Shown here: positions 9,981-20,646 of the stretch, one piece after another | Layout: every line of letters starts with the position of its first letter | Numbering within the stretch: position 1 is the first letter of the stretch | Assembly: GCA_937138475.1 (NCBI GenBank) | Contig: CAKZPD010000013.1 | Span: forward strand, 1 to 64,000 | DNA: 64,000 nt | DNA from: an uncultured Sulfitobacter sp. | GTDB taxonomy: Bacteria > Pseudomonadota > Alphaproteobacteria > Rhodobacterales > Rhodobacteraceae | Direction: 5' to 3' | Notes under the pieces: model-generated | Databases searched by the model: none | The model's input: only the letters and a program-made list of their open reading frames with translations | Told to the model about the DNA's origin: nothing | Made by a program: the position numbers and the translations under genes

Positions 9981-10788
9981 TGGCCAGCTCCTGCGCGCGG
10001 CGGGTCGCTGCCGCAACAGTCTGCGCGATCAATGGTGCCAGCCCGGTTTGCCGGTCCATTAGCACCTCAAGCCCGGCCTGCGTGGTGCCATTGGGCGAGG
10101 TCACATTAACCCGAAGCTGGTCTGGGGCCTCGTCTGCCTCGATCGCCAGCGCCCCGGCCCCAGCCACCGTCGCCTTGGCCAACTGCATCGCCAGATCGGC
10201 GGGCAACCCCTGCGCCGCGCCGGCCTCGGCCAGGGTTTCGATCATGTGAAAGACATAGGCCGGGCCAGAGCCGCTTAGCCCCGTCACCGCATCAATCTGG
10301 CCTTCATCTGCCAAGCGCACCACCGCCCCCACCGCGGTCAAAAGCGATTCGGCTTCGTCCAATGCGGCGCCCGTCACAGCCGTGTTGCCGATGATTGCGG
10401 TGATTCCCTTGGATATTGCCGCCGGGGTGTTGGGCATGGCCCGCACGATGGGTGTTCTGGCGCCCAGTATCCCCTCGAATGTGCCAATTGTGATGCCGGC
10501 CGCAACGCTGACAAACACGGTTTGCCCCCCGCCCATCTGCGCCAGCGACGGCAAGGCATCCTGCATCATTTGCGGTTTGACCGCCACCAGAACCACAGCC
10601 GGGGCATCGGGCAGCGGCTGGTTCAGGTGCACCCCAAGATTGAGCAACCAATCCGATGGATTTGGGTCCACGACCCAGACTGACCGAACCGGCAGGCCGC
10701 GCGCCAACCACCCCGCCAGCATCGCCGACCCCATCTTGCCGCATCCCAAAAGCACCAGCCCTTGTTTGGCTATCCGGCTATCTTGCAT
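9973..10788 (-). CDS. proC: Pyrroline-5-carboxylate reductase
   Basis: This 271-residue enzyme catalyses the last step of proline synthesis, NAD(P)H-dependent reduction of pyrroline-5-carboxylate. The N-terminal dinucleotide-binding loop reads LLGCGKMGSAM. The C-terminal signature is visible as AVTGLSGSGPAYVF, with VTSPNGTTQAGLE after it. The ATG at 10788 (MQDSRIAKQG) is chosen; the frame runs to 10950 but the extra N-terminal sequence has no family similarity and would overlap the upstream gene. Confidence 0.94.
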   Translation of the reverse strand: MQDSRIAKQGLVLLGCGKMGSAMLAGWLARGLPVRSVWVVDPNPSDWLLNLGVHLNQPLPDAPAVVLVAVKPQMMQDALPSLAQMGGGQTVFVSVAAGITIGTFEGILGARTPIVRAMPNTPAAISKGITAIIGNTAVTGAALDEAESLLTAVGAVVRLADEGQIDAVTGLSGSGPAYVFHMIETLAEAGAAQGLPADLAMQLAKATVAGAGALAIEADEAPDQLRVNVTSPNGTTQAGLEVLMDRQTGLAPLIAQTVAAATRRAQELANG

Positions 10789-10828
10789 GGTGTTCCCCCG
10801 ATTGAACGCATCTTTTCGGGGGCAAGTG

Positions 10829-11329
10829 TTACGCGCGACCAAAGGCCTCTGCAATGGCGACCTGCATGGCTTGTTCCGGGGTTTGATCGCCCCAAACCGC
10901 CAGCTGCATCGCCGGGTAATACCGCTCTGCGTTGCAGACGGCGGCGGCAATCATCGTGTCGATTTGCTCGGCGCTGGCCACATGGCCACCCGACAGCACC
11001 AGACCATAGCGATACACCATCAGCTTTTCCTCGGGCCAATAGGTAAAGGCCCCGGCCCAGCATTGATCGTTGATCTTGTTCAAGAGCTCATACAAAACCG
11101 GCATCTTGTCTTGCGGTGGTTCAACCTCAAAGCTGCAAATCATCCGCAGGCTTTCGTCGAAACCCGACCAGGCCAACGTCAGCGAATAGGTCCGCCACTG
11201 GCCCTCGACCGCCATGGCGATTTGTTCATCTGATATCCGGTCGAAATCCCATTCGTGATGGGCCGCCAGATGTTCCACGATGTCGATAGGGTGAATTTCG
11301 TCTTCGATATAGTGCTCGGACAGGGTCAT
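10829..11329 (-). CDS. YbjN domain-containing protein
   Basis: This 166-residue soluble acidic protein matches the YbjN family, whose fold resembles type III secretion chaperones. In alphaproteobacteria a YbjN gene commonly precedes proC, and the 40-base gap here agrees with one operon. The ATG is supported by GAGG just upstream. No catalytic motif is visible, and the biochemical role is unknown. Confidence 0.8.
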   Translation of the reverse strand: MTLSEHYIEDEIHPIDIVEHLAAHHEWDFDRISDEQIAMAVEGQWRTYSLTLAWSGFDESLRMICSFEVEPPQDKMPVLYELLNKINDQCWAGAFTYWPEEKLMVYRYGLVLSGGHVASAEQIDTMIAAAVCNAERYYPAMQLAVWGDQTPEQAMQVAIAEAFGRA

Positions 11330-11405
11330 ATTGCCACCTCGTTATATCGTACCAGCCTTTGGGGCGTTCACACCCTCAACTGCTAGGCGCCTTCGCTACA
11401 AAGCG

Positions 11406-11499
11406 GGGGTTATCCCAGCTTTAATACAATATATGGTGCGGCCTCATCCGCGATGTGGCAACCATTTTCTTGGGGATAACCCCAATATCCTGTGGATGA
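11406..11499. other. Inverted repeat with DnaA-box-like nonamers in a 295-base non-coding gap
   Basis: GGGGTTATCCC (11406-11416) and its exact complement GGGATAACCCC (11473-11483) flank 56 bases that contain a smaller GCGG-N6-CCGC hairpin. Three nonamers resemble the DnaA box: TTATCCCAG (11410-11418), TGGGGATAA (11471-11479) and TGTGGATGA (11491-11499). They match the consensus in 7, 8 and 8 of 9 positions. The gap 11330-11624 lies between two minus-strand genes and holds no plausible ORF. It may carry the ybjN operon promoter, a structured RNA or DnaA sites. Confidence 0.4.
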
Positions 11500-11590
11500 A
11501 CCCGAAATTAACGTCATTGTGACCGCGCGGCGCCGTCCCTAACGGCACGATCTTGGCGTTGAACAGGCGAATCCCTAACGAGCGGCGTAT

Positions 11591-11616
11591 AAAAAATGGC
11601 GCAGCGCGCAGCGCTT
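11591..11616 (-). terminator. Possible terminator of ubiK
   Basis: A GC-rich self-complementary stretch (AGCGC-TGC-GCGCT on minus) begins about 10 bases after the ubiK stop. A T6 run follows at a distance of several bases. The spacing between stem and T-run is longer than ideal. Confidence 0.4.
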
Positions 11617-11624
11617 CCTTTGGA

Positions 11625-11867
11625 TCACGCCTTGCCTTCAAGCGCCTCGATTCGGGCCAAAAGCGCGGCGTTTTCCTCGCGCGCTTTTTGCGCCATCATC
11701 CGCACGGCCTCAAATTCTTCACGCGTCACCAGGTCTCGATCCGCCAGCCAACGATCCATCAAGCTGCTCATCGCGGTTTCCGCTTCAGCGCGCGCGCCCT
11801 GGGCGACACCCATGGCATTGGTCATCAATTGCGAAATATCGTCGAAAATTTTGCTGCGGCTTTGCAT
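11625..11867 (-). CDS. ubiK: Accessory factor UbiK family protein
   Basis: This 80-residue protein has a predicted helical N-terminus ([18 protein letters not shown]) and a C-terminal coiled coil ([20 protein letters not shown]), the layout of the YqiC/UbiK (BMFP) family. UbiK assists ubiquinone biosynthesis under aerobic conditions in enterobacteria, and the same role is inferred here. It lies head-to-head with lgt, a common arrangement in alphaproteobacteria. Confidence 0.85.
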   Translation of the reverse strand: MQSRSKIFDDISQLMTNAMGVAQGARAEAETAMSSLMDRWLADRDLVTREEFEAVRMMAQKAREENAALLARIEALEGKA

Positions 11868-11961
11868 GAGGAGTCCCCGAATTACTGTTGCGCCCTATAT
11901 GGGCCTGATTGGCCGCTGCTGCAAGGTTGACTTCCCCCGCGCCGGGTCGGAAACAAGGGGA

Positions 11962-12918
11962 ATGAAAGCCCTGATCCCCTTCCCCGACATCACGCCCGAG
12001 CTGTTTTCAATCACGCTGTTTGGCAGTGACTTTGCCCTGCGCTGGTATGCGCTGGCCTATATCGTCGGGATCTTGCTGGCCTGGCGCATCATGCTGATCG
12101 CGGTGCGCCGTCCTGCGTTGTGGCCGGGATCGCGCGCGCCGCTTGGCCCGTCGCAGATTGACGATCTGATCACCTGGGTCATCATGGGGGTCATCCTGGG
12201 GGGCCGCTTTGGCTATGCCTTGTTTTATCAAACGGATTACTATCTGGCCAACCCCATAAAGATTTTGCACCTGTGGGAGGGGGGGATGTCTTTTCATGGC
12301 GGGCTGCTCGGTGTGGCCATTGCCGGGCTTTGGTTTAGCCGAAAACACACCATCCCCCGCCGCAGCGCCGCTGACCTGATGGCCCTGGCCGCACCGGTGG
12401 GGCTGTTGCTGGGGCGGATCGCCAATTTCATCAACGCCGAGCTGTGGGGCAGGCCCACAGACCTGCCATGGGCCGTGGTTTTTCCCACTGGCGCTGCGCA
12501 GGACTGTCCCGGTGTGATCGGGCTGTGCGCCCGCCACCCCTCGCAGCTTTATGAAGCGCTGCTCGAAGGGGTGGTGCTTGGCACGCTGTTGATTTGGATG
12601 GCGTGGCGGCGCGGGGCGCTGCGGGCGCCCGGCCGGATCGCCGGAACCTTTTTTGCCGTCTATGGCATCGCCCGCTTTACGGTCGAACTGGTGCGCCAAC
12701 CCGATGCGCAGTTCGTATCGCCGGACAATCCGCTTGGGTTTGCCATGCAGCTGGGCGATTTCGGGCTGACCATGGGGCAAGTTTTGTGCATCCCGATGAT
12801 CGCCCTGGGGGCCTGGCTGATTGCCGCGTCGCGGCAAGTGCCGGCGCCCGCCCAATCCAACACACCGACATCGACAAAAGCCGGCAAAGCGGGGGCCAAT
12901 GGCCGTGACGCTGACTGA
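11962..12918 (+). CDS. lgt: Prolipoprotein diacylglyceryl transferase
   Basis: This 318-residue inner-membrane enzyme transfers diacylglycerol from phosphatidylglycerol to the lipobox cysteine of prolipoproteins. About seven membrane segments are visible. The family signature appears as [10 protein letters not shown] and [13 protein letters not shown]. The ATG at 11962 has AAGGGG upstream; the frame extends 122 codons further without similarity and across ubiK. The last 20 bases overlap the next gene, so lgt-midA-pgeF probably form one operon. Confidence 0.95.
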   Translation: MKALIPFPDITPELFSITLFGSDFALRWYALAYIVGILLAWRIMLIAVRRPALWPGSRAPLGPSQIDDLITWVIMGVILGGRFGYALFYQTDYYLANPIKILHLWEGGMSFHGGLLGVAIAGLWFSRKHTIPRRSAADLMALAAPVGLLLGRIANFINAELWGRPTDLPWAVVFPTGAAQDCPGVIGLCARHPSQLYEALLEGVVLGTLLIWMAWRRGALRAPGRIAGTFFAVYGIARFTVELVRQPDAQFVSPDNPLGFAMQLGDFGLTMGQVLCIPMIALGAWLIAASRQVPAPAQSNTPTSTKAGKAGANGRDAD

Positions 12919-13969
12919 TATCTTGTTGCAGCGCATCGCGGCGCAAGGCCCGATCAGCATGGCCGATTACATGGCCGATTGCCTGCTGCATCCCCAGCAT
13001 GGCTATTACACCACCCGCGAGGCGATCGGCGCAGATGGCGATTTCATCACCGCCCCGGAAATATCACAAATGTTCGGAGAGCTGATCGGCCTTTGTCTGG
13101 CGCAGGCCTGGCTGGATCAGGGGCGGCCGCCCCGCTTTACCCTGGCAGAGCTGGGCCCGGGGCGCGGCACCTTGATGCGTGATCTGCTGCGCGCGGCCGG
13201 CACGGTGCCCGGCTTTCTTGATGCCGCCCAGGTCTATCTGGTCGAAGCTGCGCCGCGCATGGTGCAAAAACAGGCACAAACCTTGGCCGATGCACGACCC
13301 CACTGGGTCGACCGGGTGCAGGCCCTTCCGGCGCAACCGCTGTTTGTTGTGGCCAATGAATTCTTTGATGCGCTGCCGGTGCGGCAATTCTTGCGCGACG
13401 GGGATATGTGGCGCGAACGCCAAGTCGCCCAGGATCAAGGCGCACTGGCGTTTGGGCTTGGGCCTGCCCGCCCCCAGCCGGCGCTGCGCGGACGGCTGGC
13501 GGATACGCCCGATGGCGCGCTGATCGAGGATTGTCCGCTTCTGGCCCCCCTGACGGGGCACCTCAGCGAGACAATCGCCGCCCATGGCGGCGCAGCGCTG
13601 ATCATCGACTATGGCGATTGGCGCAGCCAGGGCGACACGGTGCAGGCCCTTTATCGCGGTGCCCCATCGCCGGTTCTGGCCCATCCCGGCGCGGCCGATC
13701 TGACCGCCCATGTCGATTTTGAAGCCATCGCCACAGCCGCCGCCCCCACCTGTGCGCACAGCAAGTTAACCCGCCAAGGGGTCTTTCTGGAGCGTCTGGG
13801 CATCACCGCCCGCGCCCAAACCTTGGCCAAGACCCTTGACGGCCCCGCCCTAAGAAGCCACATCGCCGCGCATCGCCGCTTGACGCATCCGTCGGAAATG
13901 GGAAATCTGTTCAAAGTGATCGGCCTTTTCCCCAAATCGGCCCCCCCCCCAGCGGGATTAGAGCAATGA
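12899..13969 (+). CDS. SAM-dependent methyltransferase, MidA/NDUFAF7 family
   Basis: This 356-residue class I methyltransferase has the SAM-binding motif [14 protein letters not shown], the conserved [14 protein letters not shown] segment and IIDYGD. These are hallmarks of the family of mitochondrial complex I assembly factor NDUFAF7, which dimethylates an arginine in a complex I subunit. The bacterial role is inferred by homology. It starts inside lgt and its stop overlaps pgeF (ATGA). Confidence 0.9.
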   Translation: MAVTLTDILLQRIAAQGPISMADYMADCLLHPQHGYYTTREAIGADGDFITAPEISQMFGELIGLCLAQAWLDQGRPPRFTLAELGPGRGTLMRDLLRAAGTVPGFLDAAQVYLVEAAPRMVQKQAQTLADARPHWVDRVQALPAQPLFVVANEFFDALPVRQFLRDGDMWRERQVAQDQGALAFGLGPARPQPALRGRLADTPDGALIEDCPLLAPLTGHLSETIAAHGGAALIIDYGDWRSQGDTVQALYRGAPSPVLAHPGAADLTAHVDFEAIATAAAPTCAHSKLTRQGVFLERLGITARAQTLAKTLDGPALRSHIAAHRRLTHPSEMGNLFKVIGLFPKSAPPPAGLEQ

Positions 13970-14724
13970 CCTTGGAAATTCTTACCGCCGACAGCCTTGC
14001 GCCGATCCGGCACGGGTTTTTCACCCGCCTTGGCGGCGCTTCGTCGGGGATCTTTTCCGGTTTGAACTGTGGCACTGGCAGCAGCGACCAACGCGAAGTC
14101 GTTGCGATCAACCGCGCCCGCGTTGCCAGCGCGCTTGCCGTCCCGCAAGAGGCGCTGATCGGGGTCCACCAAACCCATTCGCCCCAGGTTCTGACCGTCG
14201 GCAGCGCCCCGCCAAATACCGCGGCCCGCGCCGATGCCCTTGTCACCGATCAACCGGGCCTGGCCCTTTCAGTCCTGACCGCAGATTGCCAACCGGTGCT
14301 GTTCGCCGATCGCGCCGCCCATGTGATCGGGGCCGCCCATGCCGGGTGGCGCGGCGCCCTGGACGGGGTTCTTGAGGCCACGTTGGACGCGATGGAGGCC
14401 CTTGGCGCGCAGCGGGCCAATATCACCGCCGTCATCGGACCCTGCATTTCCCAGCCCGCCTATGAGGTCGGCCCCGAATTCTTTGACGATTTCACCGCGC
14501 ATAACCCGCTGTATGATCGGTTCTTTGCCAACGGCGCCGGCGCGCGGCTGCAATTTGATCTGCCAGGGTTTGGCCTGCACCGGCTGCGGCAAGCGGGCGT
14601 GGGCCATGCGGAATGGATCCGGCATTGCACCTATCAGGACGCGCGGCGCTTTTATTCCTATCGCAGGGCAACACATGAAAAAGACGCCGACTATGGGCGC
14701 CTGATATCTGCAATTCGCCTTTGA
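13966..14724 (+). CDS. pgeF: Peptidoglycan editing factor PgeF (laccase-domain family)
   Basis: This 252-residue protein of the YfiH/PgeF family has the metal-binding His in GVHQTHSPQV, the conserved Cys in LTADCQPVLF and the second His in AAHAGWRGAL. In E. coli PgeF removes misincorporated L-Ser-containing peptidoglycan precursors; older annotations call the family polyphenol oxidase. The 4-base overlap with the upstream methyltransferase indicates coupled translation. Confidence 0.92.
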   Translation: MTLEILTADSLAPIRHGFFTRLGGASSGIFSGLNCGTGSSDQREVVAINRARVASALAVPQEALIGVHQTHSPQVLTVGSAPPNTAARADALVTDQPGLALSVLTADCQPVLFADRAAHVIGAAHAGWRGALDGVLEATLDAMEALGAQRANITAVIGPCISQPAYEVGPEFFDDFTAHNPLYDRFFANGAGARLQFDLPGFGLHRLRQAGVGHAEWIRHCTYQDARRFYSYRRATHEKDADYGRLISAIRL

Positions 14725-14734
14725 AATCGGGTCA

Positions 14735-14761
14735 GGCCCGGCGCCGCGATGGCGCCAGGCC
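14735..14761. terminator. Hairpin between convergent pgeF and lrp
   Basis: GGCC-C-GGCGCC, loop GCGAT, then GGCGCC-A-GGCC makes a 10-bp stem with one mismatch. It fills the 39-base gap between the two stops. There is no T-run, so termination strength is doubtful. Confidence 0.5.
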
Positions 14762-14763
14762 AA

Positions 14764-16417
<1,654 letters not shown>

Positions 16418-16531
16418 GGGCTGTTGCGCGGCGGCGCCAAGCGGCGCACGGGCCTTTAAGGCCCCGACCATCTTGCCATCCGATGATGGCGCGGGCCCTG
16501 CGGGAGGCCCGCAACCAGATGGAGCCGCCCC

Positions 16532-17854
16532 ATGACCCCCCTGCCCTTGTTGTCCCATATTCCGGGGCCTGTCGCCCCGCCCATTGTCGGCCATACCCTG
16601 ACCGTGGTGCGCGACCCCTATGGCAGCCAACAGCGGTTTATCGACCGCTTTGGCCCGGTTTATAAAACCAAGGTTCTGGGGGTGTGGCATATCAACCTGT
16701 GCGGCGCCGATGCCATGGAAATGGTGTTGATGGACCGGGCGCAAAGCTTTTCTTCGGCCAAGGGATGGGACGCGATCGAGCGCCTGTTCGCCGGGGGGCT
16801 GATGCTGCAAGATTTTGCTGAGCACCGCAGGAACCGCCGCATCATGCAAAGCGCATTTCGCGCATCGGCGCTGGAAAGTTATCGCAAGGCCATGGTGCCC
16901 GCCCTTGAGGAGATGATCGCCGCCTTGCCGCGCGGGCGTCGATTTTGCTTTTATGACGCCATCAAAGATCTGACCCTGCGCATTGGCTGTGCGGTGTTCT
17001 TGGGGCTGCGCCCCGATGATCCGCAAGCCGCGCGCTTGAACCGGGCGCTGCGGGAACAAATCAACGCCGCCCTGTCGGTGATCCGCGCCCCACTGCCGAT
17101 GACACCGATGCAACGTGGCCTGCGGGCACGCGCGCAGCTGCGGGCGCAATTGCGCGGTTTGATCGCGCCGCGCCGGCGCGCGGGAGGGGATGACTTTTTC
17201 TCACGGATGTGCCGGGCGCGGGACGAAGATGGCAACGGCTGGACCGAGGAAGAGCTGTTGGATCAGTTCAATTTCTTGATGATGGCCGCCCATGATACCA
17301 CCGCCTCGGCGTTGACGGCGATTGTCTGGCTGCTTGGGGCGCATCCGCAGTGGCAGGTAAAGCTGGCAGATGAGGCGCGCAGATTGGGCCCAGACCTTAG
17401 CGCCGCCGGCGCATTGGAGGACATGTATCAGACCGATCTGGTGATCAAAGAGGCGCTGCGCCTGGTGCCGCCCGTGCCGTTCATCCCGCGCCGCGCGGTG
17501 GCGGATGTGACATGGCAAGGGCATCTTATCCCGGCGGGGGCCTCGGTCACGGTTAATCCGGGGGTGACAATGATGTCGCCCGCGCTTTTTCATCGGCCCG
17601 AACGGTTTGACCCATTGCGATTTGCCCCGAACCGGGCCGAGGACAAGGCGCATAGGTTTGCCTGGGCGCCCTTCGGGGGCGGCGCCCATAAATGTATTGG
17701 AATGCATTTCGCGTTGATGGAGATCAAGCTGTTGCTTGCGGTTTTGCTGCGCGGGGACCGGATCACCCTGAGCGGGCGGCAGCCGGTGAACTGGCAACGC
17801 CTGCCGATCCCGCGCCCGCGCTGTGGCTTGCCGATCGTTTTGTCGCGGGCTTGA
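16532..17854 (+). CDS. Cytochrome P450
   Basis: This 440-residue P450 has the I-helix oxygen-activation motif AHDTTAS, the K-helix ExxR in KEALRLVPP and the heme loop FGGGAHKCIGMHFA with Cys388 as thiolate ligand. No N-terminal membrane anchor is seen, so it should be soluble as usual in bacteria. GGAG precedes the ATG. No ferredoxin or reductase gene is adjacent, so electrons must come from partners encoded elsewhere. The substrate cannot be predicted; the N-terminal pattern recalls CYP120/CYP26-like proteins, which is only an impression. Confidence 0.93.
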   Translation: MTPLPLLSHIPGPVAPPIVGHTLTVVRDPYGSQQRFIDRFGPVYKTKVLGVWHINLCGADAMEMVLMDRAQSFSSAKGWDAIERLFAGGLMLQDFAEHRRNRRIMQSAFRASALESYRKAMVPALEEMIAALPRGRRFCFYDAIKDLTLRIGCAVFLGLRPDDPQAARLNRALREQINAALSVIRAPLPMTPMQRGLRARAQLRAQLRGLIAPRRRAGGDDFFSRMCRARDEDGNGWTEEELLDQFNFLMMAAHDTTASALTAIVWLLGAHPQWQVKLADEARRLGPDLSAAGALEDMYQTDLVIKEALRLVPPVPFIPRRAVADVTWQGHLIPAGASVTVNPGVTMMSPALFHRPERFDPLRFAPNRAEDKAHRFAWAPFGGGAHKCIGMHFALMEIKLLLAVLLRGDRITLSGRQPVNWQRLPIPRPRCGLPIVLSRA

Positions 17855-17921
17855 TTGGAGAGGATGGGCAGAATGCCCCGGTGGCGCTGAACCTTGGCGC
17901 GCCGTGCATGTGGCGCGCGTC

Positions 17922-17959
17922 GGAGCCTCCGGCGGGGATATTTACAGAACAAAAGAAGC
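17922..17959 (+). repeat. Dispersed intergenic repeat, copy 1
   Basis: It reads GGAGCCTCCGGCGGGG, then ATATTTACAGAACAAAAG, then AAGC. It lies 68 bases after the P450 stop, in the convergent gap before the DUF1150 gene. Near-identical copies lie at 56518, 60981 (inverted) and 50929 (inverted, variant). It may act as a transcription end or RNA-processing signal. Confidence 0.85.
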
Positions 17960-17967
17960 TGGCAGGT

Positions 17968-18192
17968 TTAGTGAACTGCCACCGGCGCCAAGTCATTTTG
18001 CCGGGCCAGTTTGAAGGCCAGTTGCCGATCCGCGACCAGGGCGAGCTGTTGGCCTGCGGCGTCATGCACGGCATAAAGCTGATCGAGCCCATGCACCTTG
18101 TTTTGCACATCCTGGGGCAAATCCAGCACATCGACCGTTTTGACATAGACCAGTCGGCCAGTGGATTTGAGGTCATCAAATGTTGTGTTCAT
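17968..18192 (-). CDS. DUF1150 family protein
   Basis: This 74-residue protein of a family found in alphaproteobacteria has the conserved end LYAVHDAAGQQLALVADR followed by LAFKLARQNDLAPVAVH. It commonly follows a small heat-shock gene, as here. Two starts are possible: ATG at 18192, with AGAGG at good distance, or ATG at 18201, which overlaps the hsp20 stop as ATGA. The first is preferred. Function is unknown; expression with hsp20 suggests a stress role. Confidence 0.82.
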   Translation of the reverse strand: MNTTFDDLKSTGRLVYVKTVDVLDLPQDVQNKVHGLDQLYAVHDAAGQQLALVADRQLAFKLARQNDLAPVAVH

Positions 18193-18197
18193 CTGGA

Positions 18198-18611
18198 TCA
18201 TCCTCTTTTGATGTTGATCTTTTGCACCACGCTTTGGGGTTTGGCGCGGGTCAGGTCGATATGCAAAAGCCCGTTTTCCATCTGTGCCTCTCCGACCTCG
18301 ACGCCGTCGGCCAGAACGAAACTGCGTTGGAATTGGCGGGCAGCAATGCCGCGGTGCAGGAAAATGCGGCTTTCGGCGTCTTCGCCCTGGCGGCCACGGA
18401 TGACCAACTGGCGATCTTCGACCGTGATCGACAGATCATCCTGGGCGAAACCGGCAACGGCCAGTGTAATCCGATAAGAGAAATCCGACGTTTGTTCGAT
18501 ATTGAAGGGGGGATAACCTTCGTTGCCCGATTTGGCGGTGCGCTCAAGCAGCCGTTCAAGTTGCTCAAACCCCAGCATGTGCGGGTATGATCCCAGCGTC
18601 ATTTTCGTCAT
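18198..18611 (-). CDS. Small heat-shock protein, Hsp20/IbpA family
   Basis: This 137-residue protein is an alpha-crystallin-domain holdase: ITLAVAGFAQDDLSITVED starts the domain and the GLLHIDLTRA strand ends it. The N-terminal FEQLERLLERTA helix matches the IbpA type. Such chaperones bind unfolding proteins in the cytoplasm and usually depend on RpoH. Upstream on minus a CTTGACC resembles a -35 element, but a convincing RpoH -10 was not found. It is cotranscribed with the DUF1150 gene. Confidence 0.93.
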   Translation of the reverse strand: MTKMTLGSYPHMLGFEQLERLLERTAKSGNEGYPPFNIEQTSDFSYRITLAVAGFAQDDLSITVEDRQLVIRGRQGEDAESRIFLHRGIAARQFQRSFVLADGVEVGEAQMENGLLHIDLTRAKPQSVVQKINIKRG

Positions 18612-18773
18612 GCGACACGTCCTTATTCGTCAAGCGACAGTCATTGTGGTCAAGGCCCCTTTTGCGGCGGCCCATGGCAAATATGGGAAGCCCAAGGCGG
18701 ATACGCAAGGACTATGCGAAACTGGGTGGAAAGATTATATTATTCACAGCTTTAGGAATGGAATCACCCTGCG

Positions 18774-18998
18774 ATGAATGCGCCATCCAATCTGTCGATG
18801 AAAAACGAAGATGTCTTGCGGGTTGAGCTGGAGGTGTTTCGGCGCGAGCATCGCGATCTGGATGACGCCATTCATGCCTTGGTGGAAAAGGGCACCGGCG
18901 ATCAGTTGACGTTGCAGCGGCTGAAAAAGCGCAAATTGCGCCTGAAGGATATCATTGCCCAGATCGAAGACCGCCTGACCCCGGATATCATCGCCTGA
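18774..18998 (+). CDS. YdcH family protein (DUF465)
   Basis: This 74-residue basic, helical protein has the DUF465 pattern: EVFRREHRDLDDAIHALVEK, then QRLKKRKLRLKDIIAQIED. Two helices probably form a short hairpin or coiled coil. The function is not established. It stands just upstream of the purE promoter and may be a single-gene transcript. Confidence 0.85.
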   Translation: MNAPSNLSMKNEDVLRVELEVFRREHRDLDDAIHALVEKGTGDQLTLQRLKKRKLRLKDIIAQIEDRLTPDIIA

Positions 18999-19014
18999 AG
19001 CGGCCTTTGCTGCA

Positions 19015-19042
19015 TTGCCACGCGGGGGAGTTTGGCTATAGT
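19015..19042 (+). promoter_or_regulatory. Putative sigma70-type promoter of purEK
   Basis: TTGCCA (19015-19020), a 16-base spacer and TATAGT (19037-19042) lie 30 bases upstream of the purE ATG. The ribosome-binding site AAGGAGGG follows in the leader. Confidence 0.6.
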
Positions 19043-19071
19043 GCGCGCTTGATCAAGGAGGGCGCCACGCC

Positions 19072-19560
19072 ATGAGCACACCCAAAGTTGGCCTGATTAT
19101 GGGCAGCCAATCAGATTGGTCCACCATGGCCGAAGCCGCGCAGATGTTGGAAGCCCTTGGGATATCTTACGAAAAGCGCATCGTATCGGCACATCGCACC
19201 CCGGATCGTTTGTGGGACTATGGCAAGACAGCGGCGGCGCGCGGCCTTCAGGTCATTATTGCCGGGGCCGGTGGCGCGGCGCATTTGCCCGGAATGATGG
19301 CGTCAAAGACACGGGTGCCGGTGATTGGCGTGCCCGTCCAGACCAAGGCATTGGCCGGCGTCGATTCGCTGTATTCCATTTTGCAGATGCCGCGCGGCTT
19401 TCCTGTGGCCACAATGGCCATTGGCGCCGCCGGTGCGGCCAACGCCGGGTTGATGGCCGCCGGTATTTTGGCCCTGAACGATCCCGCCCTGGCCACGCGT
19501 CTTGATCAATGGCGCAGCGCCCTTTCCGATTCCATTCCGCACGAGCCTGAAGATGAATAA
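19072..19560 (+). CDS. purE: N5-carboxyaminoimidazole ribonucleotide mutase
   Basis: This 162-residue class I PurE converts N5-CAIR to CAIR in purine synthesis. The N-terminal [12 protein letters not shown] and the [12 protein letters not shown] segment form the active site, and [13 protein letters not shown] is also diagnostic. A strong AAGGAGGG ribosome-binding site precedes the ATG. It overlaps purK by 8 bases, so the two consecutive enzymes are translated together. Confidence 0.96.
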   Translation: MSTPKVGLIMGSQSDWSTMAEAAQMLEALGISYEKRIVSAHRTPDRLWDYGKTAAARGLQVIIAGAGGAAHLPGMMASKTRVPVIGVPVQTKALAGVDSLYSILQMPRGFPVATMAIGAAGAANAGLMAAGILALNDPALATRLDQWRSALSDSIPHEPEDE

Positions 19561-20623
19561 ACCTTTGCAAACTGGCGCAACCATTGGGATTTTAGGTGGC
19601 GGCCAATTGGGCCGAATGCTGAGCGTTGCCGCCGCGCGCCTTGGGTTTCGCTGTCATATCTATGAGCCCGGCGCCCAGCCACCGGCCGGGGATGTTGCCC
19701 ATGCCGTGACCTGCGCCGGCTATGACGATGCCGAGGCGCTGATTGCCTTTGCCAAAGCCGTCGATGTGGTCACCTTTGAGTTTGAGAACATCCCGACAGC
19801 GGCGCTTGACATCATCGAAGCGCATGCCCCCATTCGGCCGGGCCGCGAGGCATTGCGGGTTTCCCAGGATCGGTTGATCGAAAAGCAGTTCTTGCAAGAC
19901 CTTGGCCTGCGCGTGGCGCCCTTTGCCGATGTCAGCGACGCGGCCACGCTGGATCAGGCGCTGGCGCAGATCGGCGCCCCCGCGATCCTGAAAACCCGGC
20001 GCTTTGGCTATGATGGCAAGGGGCAGGCACGGCTGCACAGCCCGGATGATGCCGCCAGTGCCCTGGCCGATATGGCCGGCAGCCCCGCCATTCTTGAGGG
20101 GTTTGTCGATTTCACCCATGAGGTGTCGGTGATTGCCGCCCGCAGCCCCAGCGGCGAGGTCGCCTGTTTCGATCCGGGTGAAAACCTGCACACCAACGGG
20201 ATTTTGCACAGCACGACGGTGCCCGCCCGGCTAAGCCCGGCCCAGCGCACAGATGCCATACTTTTGGCTGCCAACATATTGAATGCGCTTGATTATTGCG
20301 GCGTTCTTGGGGTTGAGCTGTTTGTGACCCCGGCCGGGCTGGTGGTGAATGAGATTGCGCCGCGTGTGCATAATTCGGGCCATTGGACCCAAAACGGCTG
20401 TGCGGTCGATCAGTTTGAGCAGCACATCCGCGCCATTGCTGGCTGGCCGTTGGGGGATGGATCGCGGCACAGCGATGTGGTTATGGAAAACCTGATTGGC
20501 GATGACATGAACAAAGTGCCGCAGATTGCCGCCGAAAAAGGCGCGGCGCTGCATCTTTATGGCAAGGCAGACATCAAACCGGGCCGCAAAATGGGCCATG
20601 TCAACCGGGTGAAACACCACTAG
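19553..20623 (+). CDS. purK: N5-carboxyaminoimidazole ribonucleotide synthase
   Basis: This 356-residue ATP-grasp enzyme carboxylates AIR to N5-CAIR with ATP and bicarbonate, providing the substrate of PurE. The N-terminal [11 protein letters not shown] loop, the ATP-grasp [12 protein letters not shown] segment and [14 protein letters not shown] are typical. The ATG at 19553 sits inside the end of purE; the frame extends 17 codons further within purE without similarity. Confidence 0.96.
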   Translation: MNKPLQTGATIGILGGGQLGRMLSVAAARLGFRCHIYEPGAQPPAGDVAHAVTCAGYDDAEALIAFAKAVDVVTFEFENIPTAALDIIEAHAPIRPGREALRVSQDRLIEKQFLQDLGLRVAPFADVSDAATLDQALAQIGAPAILKTRRFGYDGKGQARLHSPDDAASALADMAGSPAILEGFVDFTHEVSVIAARSPSGEVACFDPGENLHTNGILHSTTVPARLSPAQRTDAILLAANILNALDYCGVLGVELFVTPAGLVVNEIAPRVHNSGHWTQNGCAVDQFEQHIRAIAGWPLGDGSRHSDVVMENLIGDDMNKVPQIAAEKGAALHLYGKADIKPGRKMGHVNRVKHH

Positions 20624-20646
20624 GGGCAAGCCAAGTGCCCAGCCTG

